From assembly GCA_961205875.1 (NCBI GenBank), contig OY540817.1, positions 11,257,001 to 11,321,000 on the forward strand: a stretch of DNA of 64,000 nt, given 5' to 3'. The notes under the pieces are model-generated. The model was given only the letters and a program-made list of their open reading frames with translations, was not told where the DNA came from and did no database searches. This DNA is from Sialis fuliginosa (taxonomy: Eukaryota > Arthropoda > Insecta > Megaloptera > Sialidae). Numbering within the stretch: the first letter of the stretch is position 1; the number at the start of each line of letters is the position of its first letter. Below are positions 24,669-36,779 of the stretch, in pieces. Made by a program: the position numbers and the translations under genes.

Positions 24669-25390
24669 TGTACTTCAGAACCCTTATAGCATACACTCGT
24701 GTATGTCTTGCCCGAATTATTTCTTTATACAACTTATTAAATATGTGTAAATATAACTATTTTACATCAACTGTTTTATATCGATGATTAATTGAAGTAA
24801 TTAATGTTACATACGAATACACTTGAACACAGAAATGCATTTTAATAGTCTCAAGTACATTTTGTGAGAATTATCGATTTGGTAATTTTAGAACGTCTTG
24901 TTTTGAGATGAAACGCCCCCCGATTTCATTATTTCTACACAGTGTTTTGGTTTTTTATAATTAATTATCGCCTTACGTTTTTATTGACGCCGATAATTGA
25001 ATTTGCTGTTTGCAATTAATCTTCATGTATTTCTGTACTTGTATGTATTTTGTGTTATACCTCTCTCTCTCTGATTAATTGAGTGTATGTTATTTAAGTA
25101 ATTTTACCTTGTTTATTTTGAAATGGATTCAGATCCGACGAGGAATTTTGAACATGCATTTAAGTAGCAATGTATTTTTTTTCGTATACATTTTTTAGAA
25201 AATACTAATTGTAGTTGTTTCTTCTTAATACGTGCCTAACTTAACTGTATTATTAATGTTCTGTAATACGTACCTGTCTAATTATATTATCATATAGTCT
25301 AAATTAAAGTCTGATAGTTTTTGGGTCAAATCGAAACAAACAAAATTTATAAAATAAAAACTCAAAATTAATTGTATTATGCATATACAG

Positions 25391-25967
25391 TATACAGTGT
25401 GTCCCAGGACAGTAACAAGAGGTGTAATGAACAATGTTTTACGAATTTCGGAATGACATTTGGGGATCGAGTCTTACTTGATGTAAAACTAACGTCCACC
25501 AAAAATTAGTTGATTTGGTCTTCTACAAGGTGTTTTAAAAGCAAAGTTGTAAAAATAACCAAGAACAAACTACCTATATTTTTCAAGATATGACAAAAAA
25601 AACAATAAAAAAGTTTGTTTAGAATGTAATTTTGTAACTGTACCGAATTTCAGAGCATTAAAAAAGTAACACTTTCAATAAATTAAGTAGATATTTTATT
25701 GTGAAGTGAAAAGTAGGGTTAGAAACATCTTAATAACTAAATAATAACGTGTCTTTATTGTTGTTTCCAATCCCACTTTTCACTAGTTTTTTCTTGATTA
25801 TTTTTACAACTTTGCTTATAAAATATCCGGTAGAAGACGAATTCAACTAATTTTTGGTGAACGTTAATTTTACATCAAGCAGGGCTCGATCTCCAAATGT
25901 TATTTCGAAATTTGAATTTTTTTGTTTACATTACACATGTTACATCTATTCTGGGACACACTGTATA
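25391..25967. mobile_element. TIR/foldback MITE with ACAGTGTGTCCC ends
   Basis: It begins TATACAGTGTGTCCCAGGAC and ends CTGGGACACACTGTATA. The inverted arms extend about 160-170 bp: CAAAAATTAGTTGATTTGGTC near the left pairs with ATTCAACTAATTTTTGG near the right. The TATA context suits a TA target site (Tc1/mariner-type). The middle contains AGTGAAAAGTAGGGTTAGAA. There is no coding sequence. Confidence 0.82.
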
Positions 25968-27027
25968 TAAAGATGTAGATTCAAAAAACCAAATTATGTT
26001 ATTTTAATTGCAGAGACAAAGCAGTGCTGGTAATCGATCGTTAGACGGTTATAAATGATAAGAAACACGCACAAATATATCAGGACAAAATAATATAGGT
26101 ACAATATATATATCAAAATGTACAGCGTATTTGTTTTATTTCCACATTTTTTTTTGAAAGCGATCAGTATGGAATTCGGTATTGTTGGATCCCGGGGCTA
26201 GAACGCGGCACTCTAAGGGCAGTGCCCCGTAATGGCGCTTATTTCATTTTTTAACAATAAATACCATGGTGTTGCAGGACCAGACGTGACTCACGCGGCC
26301 GCGGAAGCGTTTACCAGTGACGGCGTGACGAAACATGACGAATTAAGATTTAAAAACATATTTTTATAGTTTTTTACATCGCGTACAAAATTGAACAAAA
26401 ATAATTTTCTTGCAAAAAATTAATCCACCTATGTATCTATGAGTCTTGGCTATTGGGTATAAGCCGAGTAGATTTGGTCGTTCTATCGGTCAACGTTTCG
26501 TCGCGCACTGCAGTGTACCTGTCTATGTTATACTGCCCTGCAAAAGTTTAAGACTACCTGAAAATTTTTATTTTTTTGAACTTTTTGCTAATATTTCTTG
26601 ATTTCTGACCGCTATATTCAACGTGTTTGTATTTACCAGTAACAGAATATGTTCCTCGCCCGATAACTGGATGGTCGGTTAGTTACCCGGCGCTCACATG
26701 TATTTCGAAGTGTCAATAGAAATTGTATCAATTTTGCCATAGTGATATTTCTGGGCTGTTCTTTTGACCTTTTCCCTAAAATTAGTCAGTATATTCTATA
26801 TTTACAATACCTATTGTCATGTTATTTATTATTGTATCTTGTGTTTCGATTTTCTGCACCGACAATTGCAGTGTTTTCACATTGTGTGATCCCCAAAAAA
26901 ATCTTTTTTTTACAGAAAACATAAAAATGGGATAAGCACAGCAAATTTCGAAAGAAAAACGAACTCAAATTCTTTCGATAAAAAGATCACATATCATTTA
27001 CGTATGTATGAAATGTAATTTTACTGA

Positions 27028-27375
27028 CAAGGGGAAGCAACAGCACGGTTAATGAGAATTTCAATGAGTTTGTAGTATGTCAAACTAGAGCAAAAATAAA
27101 AAGACACGTGTCCAACAATTTGATCTCATAGGCCTTAATTACAAAGATAATTAACTTTGAAAATTTGTGTATTCAATATAACCGTGTATTATGTTCGCTC
27201 GAAATATAAGTGTGTTGGCCCTACGGTCAACGCGCTGGCGTCTCGCCTGGTTTTAAGATTTTGATTTTAATTTTTATTTACAATTATTTTTTATTTTTTT
27301 GTACACATTACCTCTCTCACTTGCGTAAAAATCGATAAATTAGACATAAATAAAACATATATTATTATTGACAAT
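27028..27375 (+). repeat. Left arm of an 835-bp near-perfect inverted repeat
   Basis: The arm runs from CAAGGGGAAGCAACAGCACG to ATTATTATTGACAAT and pairs with 27521-27862 with only scattered mismatches over about 340 bp. It includes AGACACGTGTCCAACAATTTG and GTTCGCTCGAAATATAAG. A tRNA-like stretch, TTGGCCCTACGGTCAACGCG followed by CTGGCGTCTCGCCTGG, lies at 27214-27252. Confidence 0.92.
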
Positions 27376-27520
27376 GAAAATATTGATATATACGCCAGTA
27401 CATAATTATTAATTTGTTTTAAAGTAAATTTAATTTATTATTGACACAACTCATTAGTTTTTAATTAATAAATTGAAAAGTTTTAATAAAAAACAAACTT
27501 GAAAGAAACCACAAACATCT

Positions 27521-27862
27521 ATTGTCAATAATAATATATGTTTTATTTATGTCTAATTTATCGATTTTTACGCAAGTGGGAGAGGTAATGTGTACAAAAA
27601 AATAAAAAATAATTGTAAATAAAAATTAAAATCAAAATCTTAAAACTAGGCGAGACGCCAGCGCGTTTACCGTAGGGCCAACACACTTATATTTCGAGCG
27701 AACATAATACACGGTTATATTGAATACACATATTTATTATTATCTTTGTAATTAAGGCCTATGAGATCAAATTGTTGGACACGTGTCTTTTTATTTTTGC
27801 TCTAGTTTGACATACCACAAGCTCATTGAAATTCTCATTAACCGTGCTGTTGCTTCCCCTTG
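27521..27862 (-). repeat. Right arm of the 835-bp inverted repeat
   Basis: This is the reverse complement of 27028-27375, from ATTGTCAATAATAAT to GCTTCCCCTTG. The spacer between the arms is only 145 bp (27376-27520), AT-rich and not repeated. A transcript through the region, as expected for intronic RNA of Graf, would form a long double-stranded hairpin. Confidence 0.92.
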
Positions 27863-28904
27863 CGAGACGAATTGAATAAACCGGTCAAAAATATTAGCAA
27901 AAAGTCCAAAAATCGACATTTTTTTTAAGGTGGTCTTAAACTTTTGCAGGGTAGTGTATGTGGTATCTATTTTCTATTCTTATTACATTGAGAAGCAGTT
28001 TATTATAACATTGTGCTTGAAACGGGATGAGCAATCATCATTGTTCATATGTTTTCTATAATCCGAGGCTGTCACGTTGGTTTTGTAAACTGTGCTATCT
28101 AAACGTGACAAATAGACACTGTTTTTAAACGTAATCATATGTGTTATAGCAAAATACACACGTGTTCCATTTCCTACTTTAATTATAACATTATTTATAA
28201 ATTTTCAGCAAAAATACCAACTGTTTTTATTTAGTTTTGAAATAAAAGTGTTTTGTGAGAAACATATTTTGTTTGCTGTTTTTTCGCAATATCATAAAAG
28301 GCAGGAGGAACGCTATGAAATCATTTTTGAAAGTGGATAAATTTTTTATTTATCATTTTAAATTTTCCATTTAGTCTTTTTGTACTATGTTTGTCTGAAT
28401 CCTTATTACACGCATAGCGGAACGAATTTTAATGAAATTTAGTTTGTTAGTTAGATATAAAAAAAAAAAAATCGGATGGATGTGAGGGGTGTTATCCTAA
28501 AATTGTTTTAATTTCTAAATATCTCAAGAATGGCGCATTCTTTTTTGTAGAGTATGAAGTTTTCTATAAAAAAGGTTATTTTAAATTTTGAAATATTCTG
28601 TATCTCCCGTATTACCTTTGACTTCATTTTTAATTTATATTTTTTAAGTTAATTATATCTATTTGTATATAGACGATTTTAATAAGTAAAATACTCTTCA
28701 AGCACCATTAAAGTTAGAAATGGTTTATAAAAAACAAAAATTATTTGTAAGAAGCACGAAAAACTGCAAAATGATATCAACAAAAAAAAATTTTTTTTTA
28801 TGTTTTAACAAACAATATTATAACACACAAATGTACTACGTGCTCCAATCTTACCCCCTCAATCTCTATACATAAAAATATAATCTTAAAGGAAGTATAG
28901 GTAT

Positions 28905-29143
28905 CTGTCTATTGGAAATTGTATGAGTAAATTTTGTGGCAATAAATATTTGATATTCCGAATTTTATTATTTAAATATGTTAAACTTAATATAAAATTA
29001 ATTAATGAAATGTATGTATATTTGTGTTTTTATTTAAAATGATGTAACTATATAAGATCCACCCTAGAATAAAGATAACCGATGTTGTTTGTCTTATTCT
29101 GACCTTTAGAGTGGCAGACGACTTCTGAAGCCCATAGTACCTA
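28905..29143 (+). repeat. Interspersed repeat, copy 2 (pair of 8.69 kb)
   Basis: Direct-orientation match to 8690-8955, with a deletion of ~30 bp relative to it near TTGTCTTA. The pair ends with the identical block GTGGCAGACGACTTCTGAAG then CCCATAGTACCTAC. Confidence 0.75.
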
Positions 29144-29589
29144 CATATCAAAGAAAAGCGCATGAATATCGTATCAGTGATTCTCGAGTTATAAATGTTA
29201 TAATGTATGTACGATTTATAATGCATATTTTCAAAGAAAATATGCATTATAAAAAAAGATATTATTTATATAAAATATAAAATAAGGAAGTAATTTTAAC
29301 ACTGGACTAACTCAGTAATGCAGTGAATAGAAAGATGTGTTTATTGTTAATCTCGCTGCTAGAGATTATATTTGACAGATCTGCTCTTTGTTAATTTATG
29401 TTCAATTTAGATTCAACGGAACACTCGTGTTGCTTGTATACACTTGTCTGTCACGTTTAATAAGAAATGTTTAGTTTATAACAGTGAGGATTGCACCAAC
29501 GTACATTGTACAATTGTACAATGTACGCATACCGCTTGTACATAGGTGTATACATATCTACCGTAATCTACCTATGTTGTTACCTACAT

Positions 29590-30324
29590 ATATACAGATG
29601 AGTAAAGTGTTTGGACAATAATGGACATCATTTTGAACATTTGTTAAATTAATTTATTTGGTCGATAGATTTTTACTTTTTTATGTTTTACAAGCTTCAG
29701 TCAATTTTCAAGGCTTATGTGATTTGGGATTATAAGTTAACTTTTCTCAAAAATTTTCTTTTGCAATCTCATTAAAATTTTACAGGGTTGCATGCAAAAA
29801 ATAAGATCTATTCATAAAGCCAATAAAAAAGACATGTTATCATTTAAAAAAGTAGATTTGGATGCCATAGTTACGTAAGTGATAGCACCAAACTTTTTTT
29901 TTACGATTATCATACGATAGGAAATAATTTGTCTAAAAACTTTTCGTGTTTTCTGTAAAAAATTGATTTTTTTGGGGAACACACAATATTGAGGTTAGGT
30001 TATTTGAAATGTGAAAACACTGCAATTGTTGGTGCAGAAAATCGAAACACGACAATAGGTATTGTAAATATAAAATATACTCACTAATTTTAGGGGGGAA
30101 AAATTGTCACTATGGCAAAACTGAGACAATTTTAATTGACACTTCGAAATATGTACATGTAAGCGCCGGGTAACTAACCGACCGTCCAGTTATCGAATGA
30201 GGAACATATTTTATTACCGGTAAATACAAACACGTTGAATATAGCGCTCAGAGACCGAGAAATATTCGCAATAATCCAAAAAAGGAAAAAAAATTAAGTG
30301 GTCTTAAACTTTTGCAAGGTAGTG
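29590..30324 (+). mobile_element. 3' part of a Tc1/mariner-like transposon
   Basis: The right terminal repeat CTTAAACTTTTGCAAGGTAGTG is followed by TA (30325-30326). The ~450 bp before it are the reverse complement of the left part of 26533-27956, including GGCGCTTACATGTA-type and TTTGTATTTACC-type blocks. At the 5' side it keeps the end of a transposase frame. The 5' half of the transposon is missing, so the start given is where recognisable sequence begins. Confidence 0.7.
29602..29652 (+). pseudogene. Transposase C-terminal tail (Tc1/mariner-type), remnant
   Basis: Sixteen codons, VKCLDNNGHHFEHLLN then stop, preceded by an in-frame TGA. Tails of the form C-(x)5-G-G/H-H-F-E-H-L-L before the stop are frequent in insect mariner-superfamily transposases (family knowledge, recalled not searched). 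Orientation and position before the right TIR agree. Confidence 0.5.
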
Positions 30325-32711
30325 TATAAGGATTTCAATTATTTTGCTTCGTCCCTATAACTGAAAGAATAGGAAAATCTGTGATCATATTTTGACATTT
30401 CTTTGACGCCCGAATAACCATCAAGATAAATAAGAAAAACTAAACCCGCAGATATATTTTTGCCCTCCATTTCTAGTTTTGTAGAGGGAGGTTTGATTCA
30501 CAACCAACTGTACCAATTTTCATGTTCTTATCACAGAGTGAATCGAAATATCGTTCTTAACGTCCGGATCATTTGTAATTAAATGTAATACAGAAAAACA
30601 TCAAAATGTTGATTGATCGAATAATTCCACCTTATATTGCACTTGATATAGCGTATTTGACGAATCTGTTACATAAAAAGATTGACTTTGTATTGATAGC
30701 AATGTGTCGATGTTAGTTCTAGAATGAAGCCAGCGCTCTCGGAGAGGAGGTCATGTTTGTGTTTGTAAATCAAATATTGATGTTGTGCAGAACGTATTTG
30801 TGTAACAGTTTTATTTATTTAAATTGTCGATCAGCAAATTCCAATAACACGTTCAGATACAATTTTTATTAAATTTAATTAAATGTTGACGTGCTTTTAT
30901 TATTATTATATTAGGTATTATTATTAATTAATTAAATGAATAGAATATTTTTATAACAATCAGCATTTATTTAATGTTTATATTAGTTTATAAGCATGTC
31001 AATAATATTAAATACAGCAGAAAATTACTTCATGTCTGCACGTATATTTTTTTGTTTATAATTAGAAAAAAAATAGCAAAATATAATTAACCCAATTTTA
31101 ACAGATTTTAATATACACGGTGTTCGCTAGAATTGAATGATCATTGCTAACTTTGTTATTATTGGAGCTAGAAGATCGGTTAAATATCAGTATTTTTTCC
31201 GGGATGAATAATGGCGGTTTCAAAAAAACAATTGAATTTCAGAGATATATTGAAATATAACTTTTTGTTAAATGGAATAACCTGTTTATAATTAATGGAT
31301 TTTATAACTGAGAATGTTCTTTTTATAAAAGTATAATACATGCATGGTGGTAAAATGGATAGAAAACAAGTTATAACAAGTATACCTACTATATTTATAG
31401 AAAATACGAAAAAGAGTGATAAGTGCTATGCAGATTTAATAAAATACAAACAATTGGTTTAAAAAAAATTTTTTTTTTTTAATTATGCCTTATTTCGCAC
31501 ATTTTTGAGTATTGTTGATAAAAAATTATAATTAATTATAATAATAATATTTTTCTTTATCAATAAAATTCAAAAATCCTAAAAGTCTTCGAAAAATGGC
31601 AACAATACCTGAAACTATTGTTTTGAAAATTGTAATAATTTGTTTTATTTAATTAAATTTGCATAGCACACTATTTTTTGATATTTTTCTATTAATTTAT
31701 TACTCCTTCCTCGGGTTGCATAAAACAAAATTAACCACAATTAGTTAATCAGTTGTTTTCAAACCATGATTAATGTTAATTCTAAACTTAATCTCAATTT
31801 GTAAAAGAACAATTCACTAAATATGATTTTTTTTACCTTATAAAATATATCATAACCGTGATTGTTTTTTTTAAAATTGACGTAAAACAACTGATTAACT
31901 AATTCTGATTAATTTTGCTTTGTGCAACCTAAGGCTTTTATAACAATCTTACCACCATACATGTATAAGAGAACATTCTTAGCTATAAACTCCAATAATA
32001 ATATAAAGGAAATTCCATTTAAAAAAACATTTTATAATGTTTCAATATATTATGTATATCTGAAATTCGATATTTTTTTATTTGAGACTTAAAAGAGATA
32101 TGCAACATACAAAGTTTTGATAATTATTTAAAATGTCGATCAAATTCAATACGCAGTTGATGAAACTATCTGTCAGCAGGCACTCAAAAAAATCAGTATA
32201 TTTACATCGGAGATTATAAACAAACTGTCGAAGAAACAGCAGAGCCTTTCAGGTAAATGTTAAAACACATCCGGTATATTTATAGGTTATAGTTTATATT
32301 AAAATATTCTAAAAATAAAGCAGAGTGCGTAAGGCTAGAATAAGTGTTTTAAAAATCTGGGTGATCACAGTATTGAATTTATATTTTAGACAGGTGCGTG
32401 TTGAGAATTTTCACCGATAGTGTATATTGTATAAAAGCTAGGTTTGGCCCTTTAAACGGCTTTTCAGTAAAATATAGTTTGTATTAATTGCAGAATTTCT
32501 AAAGGAAATGCGTTTGATTATTACTTGTAATAACATTTTATTAATAATTCATCAAAGTAGAAATTAAATCTAATTGATTCGATGATTAATGTTACGATAA
32601 ATTAATTACTATACTTGGAAATGTCATTTTATAGATTCTTAAAAAGGAAAGTTTTGATTGATATAGATACCAAAAGTATTAACTTAACAAAATAAATAAA
32701 CTGGCACAGGT

Positions 32712-32830
32712 GTCACGAGACTTTCTTATACGCTGTACTGAGTAAACTCTAGTGAACATTGTATGTGGTTCTAATTATATAAAACTTCTTTCTGACTAAC
32801 TAATGAAAAGATAGACAAAATGAATGGGAC
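32712..32830 (+). mobile_element. Left-end fragment of the GACTTTCTTATACG TIR family
   Basis: TGTCACGAGACTTTCTTATACG and the following CTGACTAACTAATGAAAAGATAG-like part match the left end of the element at 49826-50365. No right end was found. Confidence 0.55.
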
Positions 32831-32977
32831 ATATATTCTTAACTTTCATCTAAAATATTTTTTATGATTCGTATCTTTTCAAACTAATAATAATTAAATA
32901 AACCCTTCTGTGATATGTTGTTTTTGAGTAATAGCATCCACAGAGATCATTGTGAAAATCGGTCAAAATGGATAATA

Positions 32978-33696
32978 GAGTAATCCGGAAATTTTTGACA
33001 AACCTTTTTATTACTTAATTACAAATATTAGGCTAAAAAAATAATAATAGCATTGAACAAATTGTTTTTTATTGCTCAATTTTAAATTATTCAATATTAA
33101 AAGACGTAAAATTCGTAACGCATTTAAAACGCGACGTGATTAGTTGATGCGTTTGTGATGTCATAATTCATGTTCTGTCCAGCTGTCAATGTTGTTTGTA
33201 TACAAACTTTCAAAACTAGAAGAATAATAAAAATGAGCCGAAATCCTCAAATTTGGGATTTTTGACCTTAGAAAGTCGTAACTTTTTGAGTATATTATTA
33301 TTGTACATATTGCAACTATATAGAATAACCTTACTTTTAATTTTTTCCATAGTTTCCTTGTGGCACAGTTATAAATCTTTTTTCAGGAGTTTCAGTTGAA
33401 TGATTACAACAAGGTACGAAACAATATTTATAACTTATTATTTTTCGTGCGTTTTCCATGTTTATCGTTGAAACTTATATATTTAAGCAATGCCTGGCAT
33501 TTCAATACTGGATTATGACGTCATGCAACATGGCGTGCAATCGGGAGACTGGAGCGTTTGAAAAGTACCTTTTTTTTAAATTTGATATTCTGAGGTCGGG
33601 ATAAATTTTTGGAGTATGAAAAAATTTTCTGCAATGTTTTTTTACCTCTAGATTACATTAAACAGGTTTTTAGTGGTTTTCATTTTTTCATTATTC
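32978..33696. mobile_element. TIR element (GAGTAATCCGG family), copy 2
   Basis: The left end is GAGTAATCCGGAAATTTTTG after TA and the right end TTTTTCATTATTC is a weak inverted match. The right half is the reverse complement of 17337-17620. The left half recurs at 37322-37625, with TTAAAACGCGACGTGATT and ATGTTCTGTYCAGCTGTCAA blocks. Confidence 0.65.
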
Positions 33697-34256
33697 CATC
33701 AAAATCTCGAAATCGAAAAAATCGACTTAACAATACTTACATATACTATGTGTTTATATGGCCGTATAAGTTAAGAAAGTAAATATAATATGAATAAAAC
33801 TATTTTTCCTGGATTCACACGTATTTCCTCACGCTCCCAATTTTTTTCATCGTTTTTTGTTTCAAACTACAGGCGTATAAATCATTTCTATATAGTAGCT
33901 AAGAGATTTTGCAAGTGGGCGTTAATAATACAACACAATCATTATCACATAGTGTTGCAATGGGACCGATACCGGGAATGTCGTCTGGCATGTTCGCGTG
34001 CACAGAATTCTCGCGTGTTCGATGTGTAATTAAGGTCCTTGAAGACACCACGTCGTAATTGGGCACTTGCAGACCATTGTATTCCGCTTAAGGGACGCTT
34101 ACGTTGCGAGTATCGCGCCATGCATCTCGTATACAAGGAGCATGTAGTGGTTCTAAACTCTTAGTGCACCTCTAGCCACCAACTATAATTCTGGAGCGCC
34201 TCCTTTTCAGAATTATTGATATTTTCTCCAGAATATACATGTGATTTTTTTCTATA

Positions 34257-34665
34257 CAGTGTATTCCAAGTTGATTAAGCCATAGGAAATTTAACATGGG
34301 TACAATTAGAAGTGTTGTAGTAACCTTTGATCGAATTTAACGATGTGTGATTGGTGCATTTTGAAATGCCGCCACAAAATTTAGTAAAATTGTCATTAGT
34401 ATTTTGTTTTCAATTTTATATCTGCCAAAAAATATTATTATAATTTTATCTAGGATGCTTACTTTAATTTCATTAATGTATTTTATTCTTTACTAAAGTT
34501 GAAAACAAAATACTGTTGATTAATTTAAAATTTATCAGTTAGTTCCGAGGCGAGATTTCAAAATGCACCAATCACACATCGTTAAATTTGACCAAAGGCT
34601 ACTACAACATTTCTAATTGCCCCCATGTTAAATTTCCTATGGCTTAATCAACTTGGAATACACTG
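34257..34665. mobile_element. TA-flanked foldback MITE (409 bp)
   Basis: The left arm CAGTGTATTCCAAGTTGATT… and right arm …AATCAACTTGGAATACACTG are inverted repeats of about 180 bp, flanked by TA (34255-34256 and 34666-34667). Internal pairs include GATGTGTGATTGGTGCATTTTG and its complement. There is no coding sequence. Confidence 0.88.
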
Positions 34666-35094
34666 TATACTCCAAATTTCAGCTCAATCGGTTCAGTAGT
34701 TTGACTAGTTATTTAGTATTGCTGCGGACGGACAGATGGATAAACGGACAATTTTTTTGCTAATAGGGTTTCTGTTTTGACGGAACAATATTGTTTCGTA
34801 TAGAATTATAGAATTTTGGTTTATGTAAAATTCACTGCGATTATCCGGAAGATCACTATAATATGTATAGCAGCAACTCATGAATTCTATCTTGTCTTTA
34901 TCTGATATCTCAATTTATTTGTATAATAGATCCATCTACTAACCAGACCCAACTAACAAAATAAGTTTCATTAAATTCGGTTTTGTGGTTCTATAGTTAT
35001 TGGTGTGTCAAGTTTTTAAGTGTAAATTTTGAAATCGGAGACCAAAAATTGTTATGCTTTGACAAATGATCTCATAACTTCATCCTATCTTTTC

Positions 35095-35285
35095 GATAGA
35101 GCGAGGATATCATATTTTTAACCGACTTTAAAAAGAAGGAGGTTTTCAATTCAATTGATATATATTTTTTGTGTATGTTCGTGAGTGACTGACAAATATG
35201 CATCGATTTGGACGTTTTTTTGTTTGTATGGAAGAGTATACTTCCGAGGTGGTTCCATATAAATTTCATTAGAATCTGACCATGG
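35095..35285 (+). repeat. Interspersed repeat (ACCGACTTTAAAAAGAAGGA type)
   Basis: AACCGACTTTAAAAAGAAGG through GAAGAGTATACTTCCGAGGT to CCATGGACTTAGATACGC. An inverted, diverged copy lies at 38500-38680 (GCGTATCTAAGAAGTCCATGG … CTACCTCGGGAATATACTC). This kind of repeat is common in insect genomes. No coding sequence was seen. Confidence 0.65.
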
Positions 35286-35784
35286 ACTTAGATACGCCAC
35301 TCAATAAAAACTTAAAGAAAAAAAAATTAATCCGTCTTAAAAAAAAGAAACTAAAAAGCCAGTAAAAAAAACTTTAAGAAAAAAAAAAAACCCTACCTCA
35401 TCAAACTGTTAAATTTAATTGTTAGGTATATACTTTCATTGTTGTATGTATGCACTTGAACTGCAAGTTTAATACCACTGGAATAGATGATCTTTAGGAG
35501 GGTTGAGTGGAGAAGGAATGTACTCACCTGTGCGCACAATGATGTAATGAATGTGTTAACTAGGAATTATTAATGAATGTTTGTTGCATACTAATCTTCA
35601 TAGCATGCGTTCTTGTTTTTATTTAATGTTGTATTGATTAAAATCATGAACGTATTTTACACCAAGAAAGGAAGAAATGTCTAACAAACGACCAGATACA
35701 GTGCAACTTGTACAAATCGACCACGTATATGTTGTTTTACTGTATATAAATTATTTATGCTGATTAGTTTGTTTTTTGTTACAG

Positions 35785-35942
35785 ATTTGTCGCGGGCGCA
35801 GAGAACGCTCTCAGAGAGCTTAAAGAATTTCCGGTTCGAGTCAATAGGCGGCTCGCGGACAGACGATGAAGTCCAGATAGCGGACTCGCTGCAACACTTC
35901 AGCTCGCTCATTTCATCGATAGAGGATGAAAGGGACAGAATG
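35785..35942 (+). CDS. Graf: Graf (ARHGAP26/OPHN1-type RhoGAP), internal BAR-domain exon A
   Basis: This exon encodes 52 whole codons, beginning LSRAQRTLSESLKNF and ending SSIEDERDRM. It corresponds to the middle of the BAR domain of GRAF/oligophrenin proteins, with the family pattern LSxAQRxLxxxLxxFxFExIG followed by TDDE, then SL..F..LI and the EDER-RM motif. The family uses this membrane-curving BAR domain to bring a RhoGAP domain to membranes (established for GRAF1/OPHN1). The acceptor is a T-rich tract ending acag at 35781-35784, and the donor is gtaagc from 35943. The exon opens with 'at', the last two bases of a split codon; AAT (Asn) would fit the usual KN-L of the family, so the previous exon should end in A. 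No stop interrupts the frame, and G+C is visibly higher than in the flanking DNA. The 5' neighbouring exon is not in the window. The gene symbol follows the insect orthologue; the paralogue assignment is inferred from this short stretch. Confidence 0.93.
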
Positions 35943-36779
35943 GTAAGCTTTAACTTTTTGTTGAATACGAAAAAAAGAATACATCCATACGGATCTTCAA
36001 ATTACGTATACATATTTTCAATGACCACCATTCCTAGAAGTTACGGCGTTTGTTTCGGAGTTACGTCTCTTTAGCAAAAATGTATTGTTAATAAAATACC
36101 TACCTACTAGACTTTTCGTATTTCAATAATGTACTAATTTTAAATGTATACACGTATTATTTTATTACTAGAAACCTTAATACTTAATATGTACACCTAA
36201 ACCATAATAAAACAATGTCACTCGATACGTGTTTCGACTTTACAAAAAATCTCATCAGGGCGCCAGAACAAGTGGGGCGGCGCACAATAGGGCATGAGTG
36301 ACTTTTTTAGTTCAAATCAGTTTACAGGCTGTAATTTTTTAGTAAACTTTTTTTTTTAATCTTTAAATTTTTTTTCGATCTGTTAAATCCGATTAAGCAA
36401 AAAATATAGCTAAATATAAACAATGTTAATTTTTTGTTAATAATAGGGGAAGGGGGTCTCGACGGTCTTAGGGTATTGATAGTCTAAAAGTTAATGATAG
36501 AATCGGATCGCGCCAAGCTGAGATATTAACTATTCTTGTTAATTTATCAATTTTGATTGACATTTTCGGTGATTTTTGAACATTTTTTTAGGGGGAGAGA
36601 GGGCGGAAAAATAAATCTCGCCCAGAGTACCAGACTTGCTAAAGCCGGCTCTGACTGAGGGCTATAGATTTAAAGAGCATATGTCTCACCTTAAGTTGTT
36701 GTTAAGGTAGTTATATTATTTATGATAAATTATATTATAACAATAATTTTAATTGAATTGGACGTTGTCGATTGCTATC

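Larger units (their letters stand above)
26533..27956. mobile_element. Tc1/mariner-like non-autonomous element containing a long inverted repeat
   Basis: The left end CTGCCCTGCAAAAGTTTAAG and right end CTTAAACTTTTGCAGGGTAGTG are inverted repeats flanked by TA (26531-26532 and 27957-27958). Its left ~400 bp are the reverse complement of 29.9-30.32 kb, the 3' part of a related element. Its right half is dominated by a 348/342-bp inverted repeat (separate entries). No transposase frame is intact. The small plus-strand frame at 26742-26924 is not recognised. Confidence 0.8.
1..35784 (+). other. Graf: 5' intron of Graf (partial, at least 35.8 kb)
   Basis: The whole stretch before exon A reads as intron. 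No exon matching the expected N-terminal BAR segment, with a donor in the required phase, was seen. It is AT-rich and filled with transposable-element remnants listed separately. Gaps between those entries (for example 1031-2630, 3760-5459, 5793-7540, 11000-11950, 15500-16150, 30330-32700) hold AT-rich single-copy-looking sequence, short degenerate repeat pieces and chance short reading frames; I see no gene in them. That this is one intron, and that the upstream exons lie outside, is an inference from the split first codon of exon A. Confidence 0.75.

Noticed and set aside
35681..35911. Minus-strand frame over exon A
   Set aside because: Antisense shadow of the Graf exon; the plus strand has the conserved protein, phase and splice sites.
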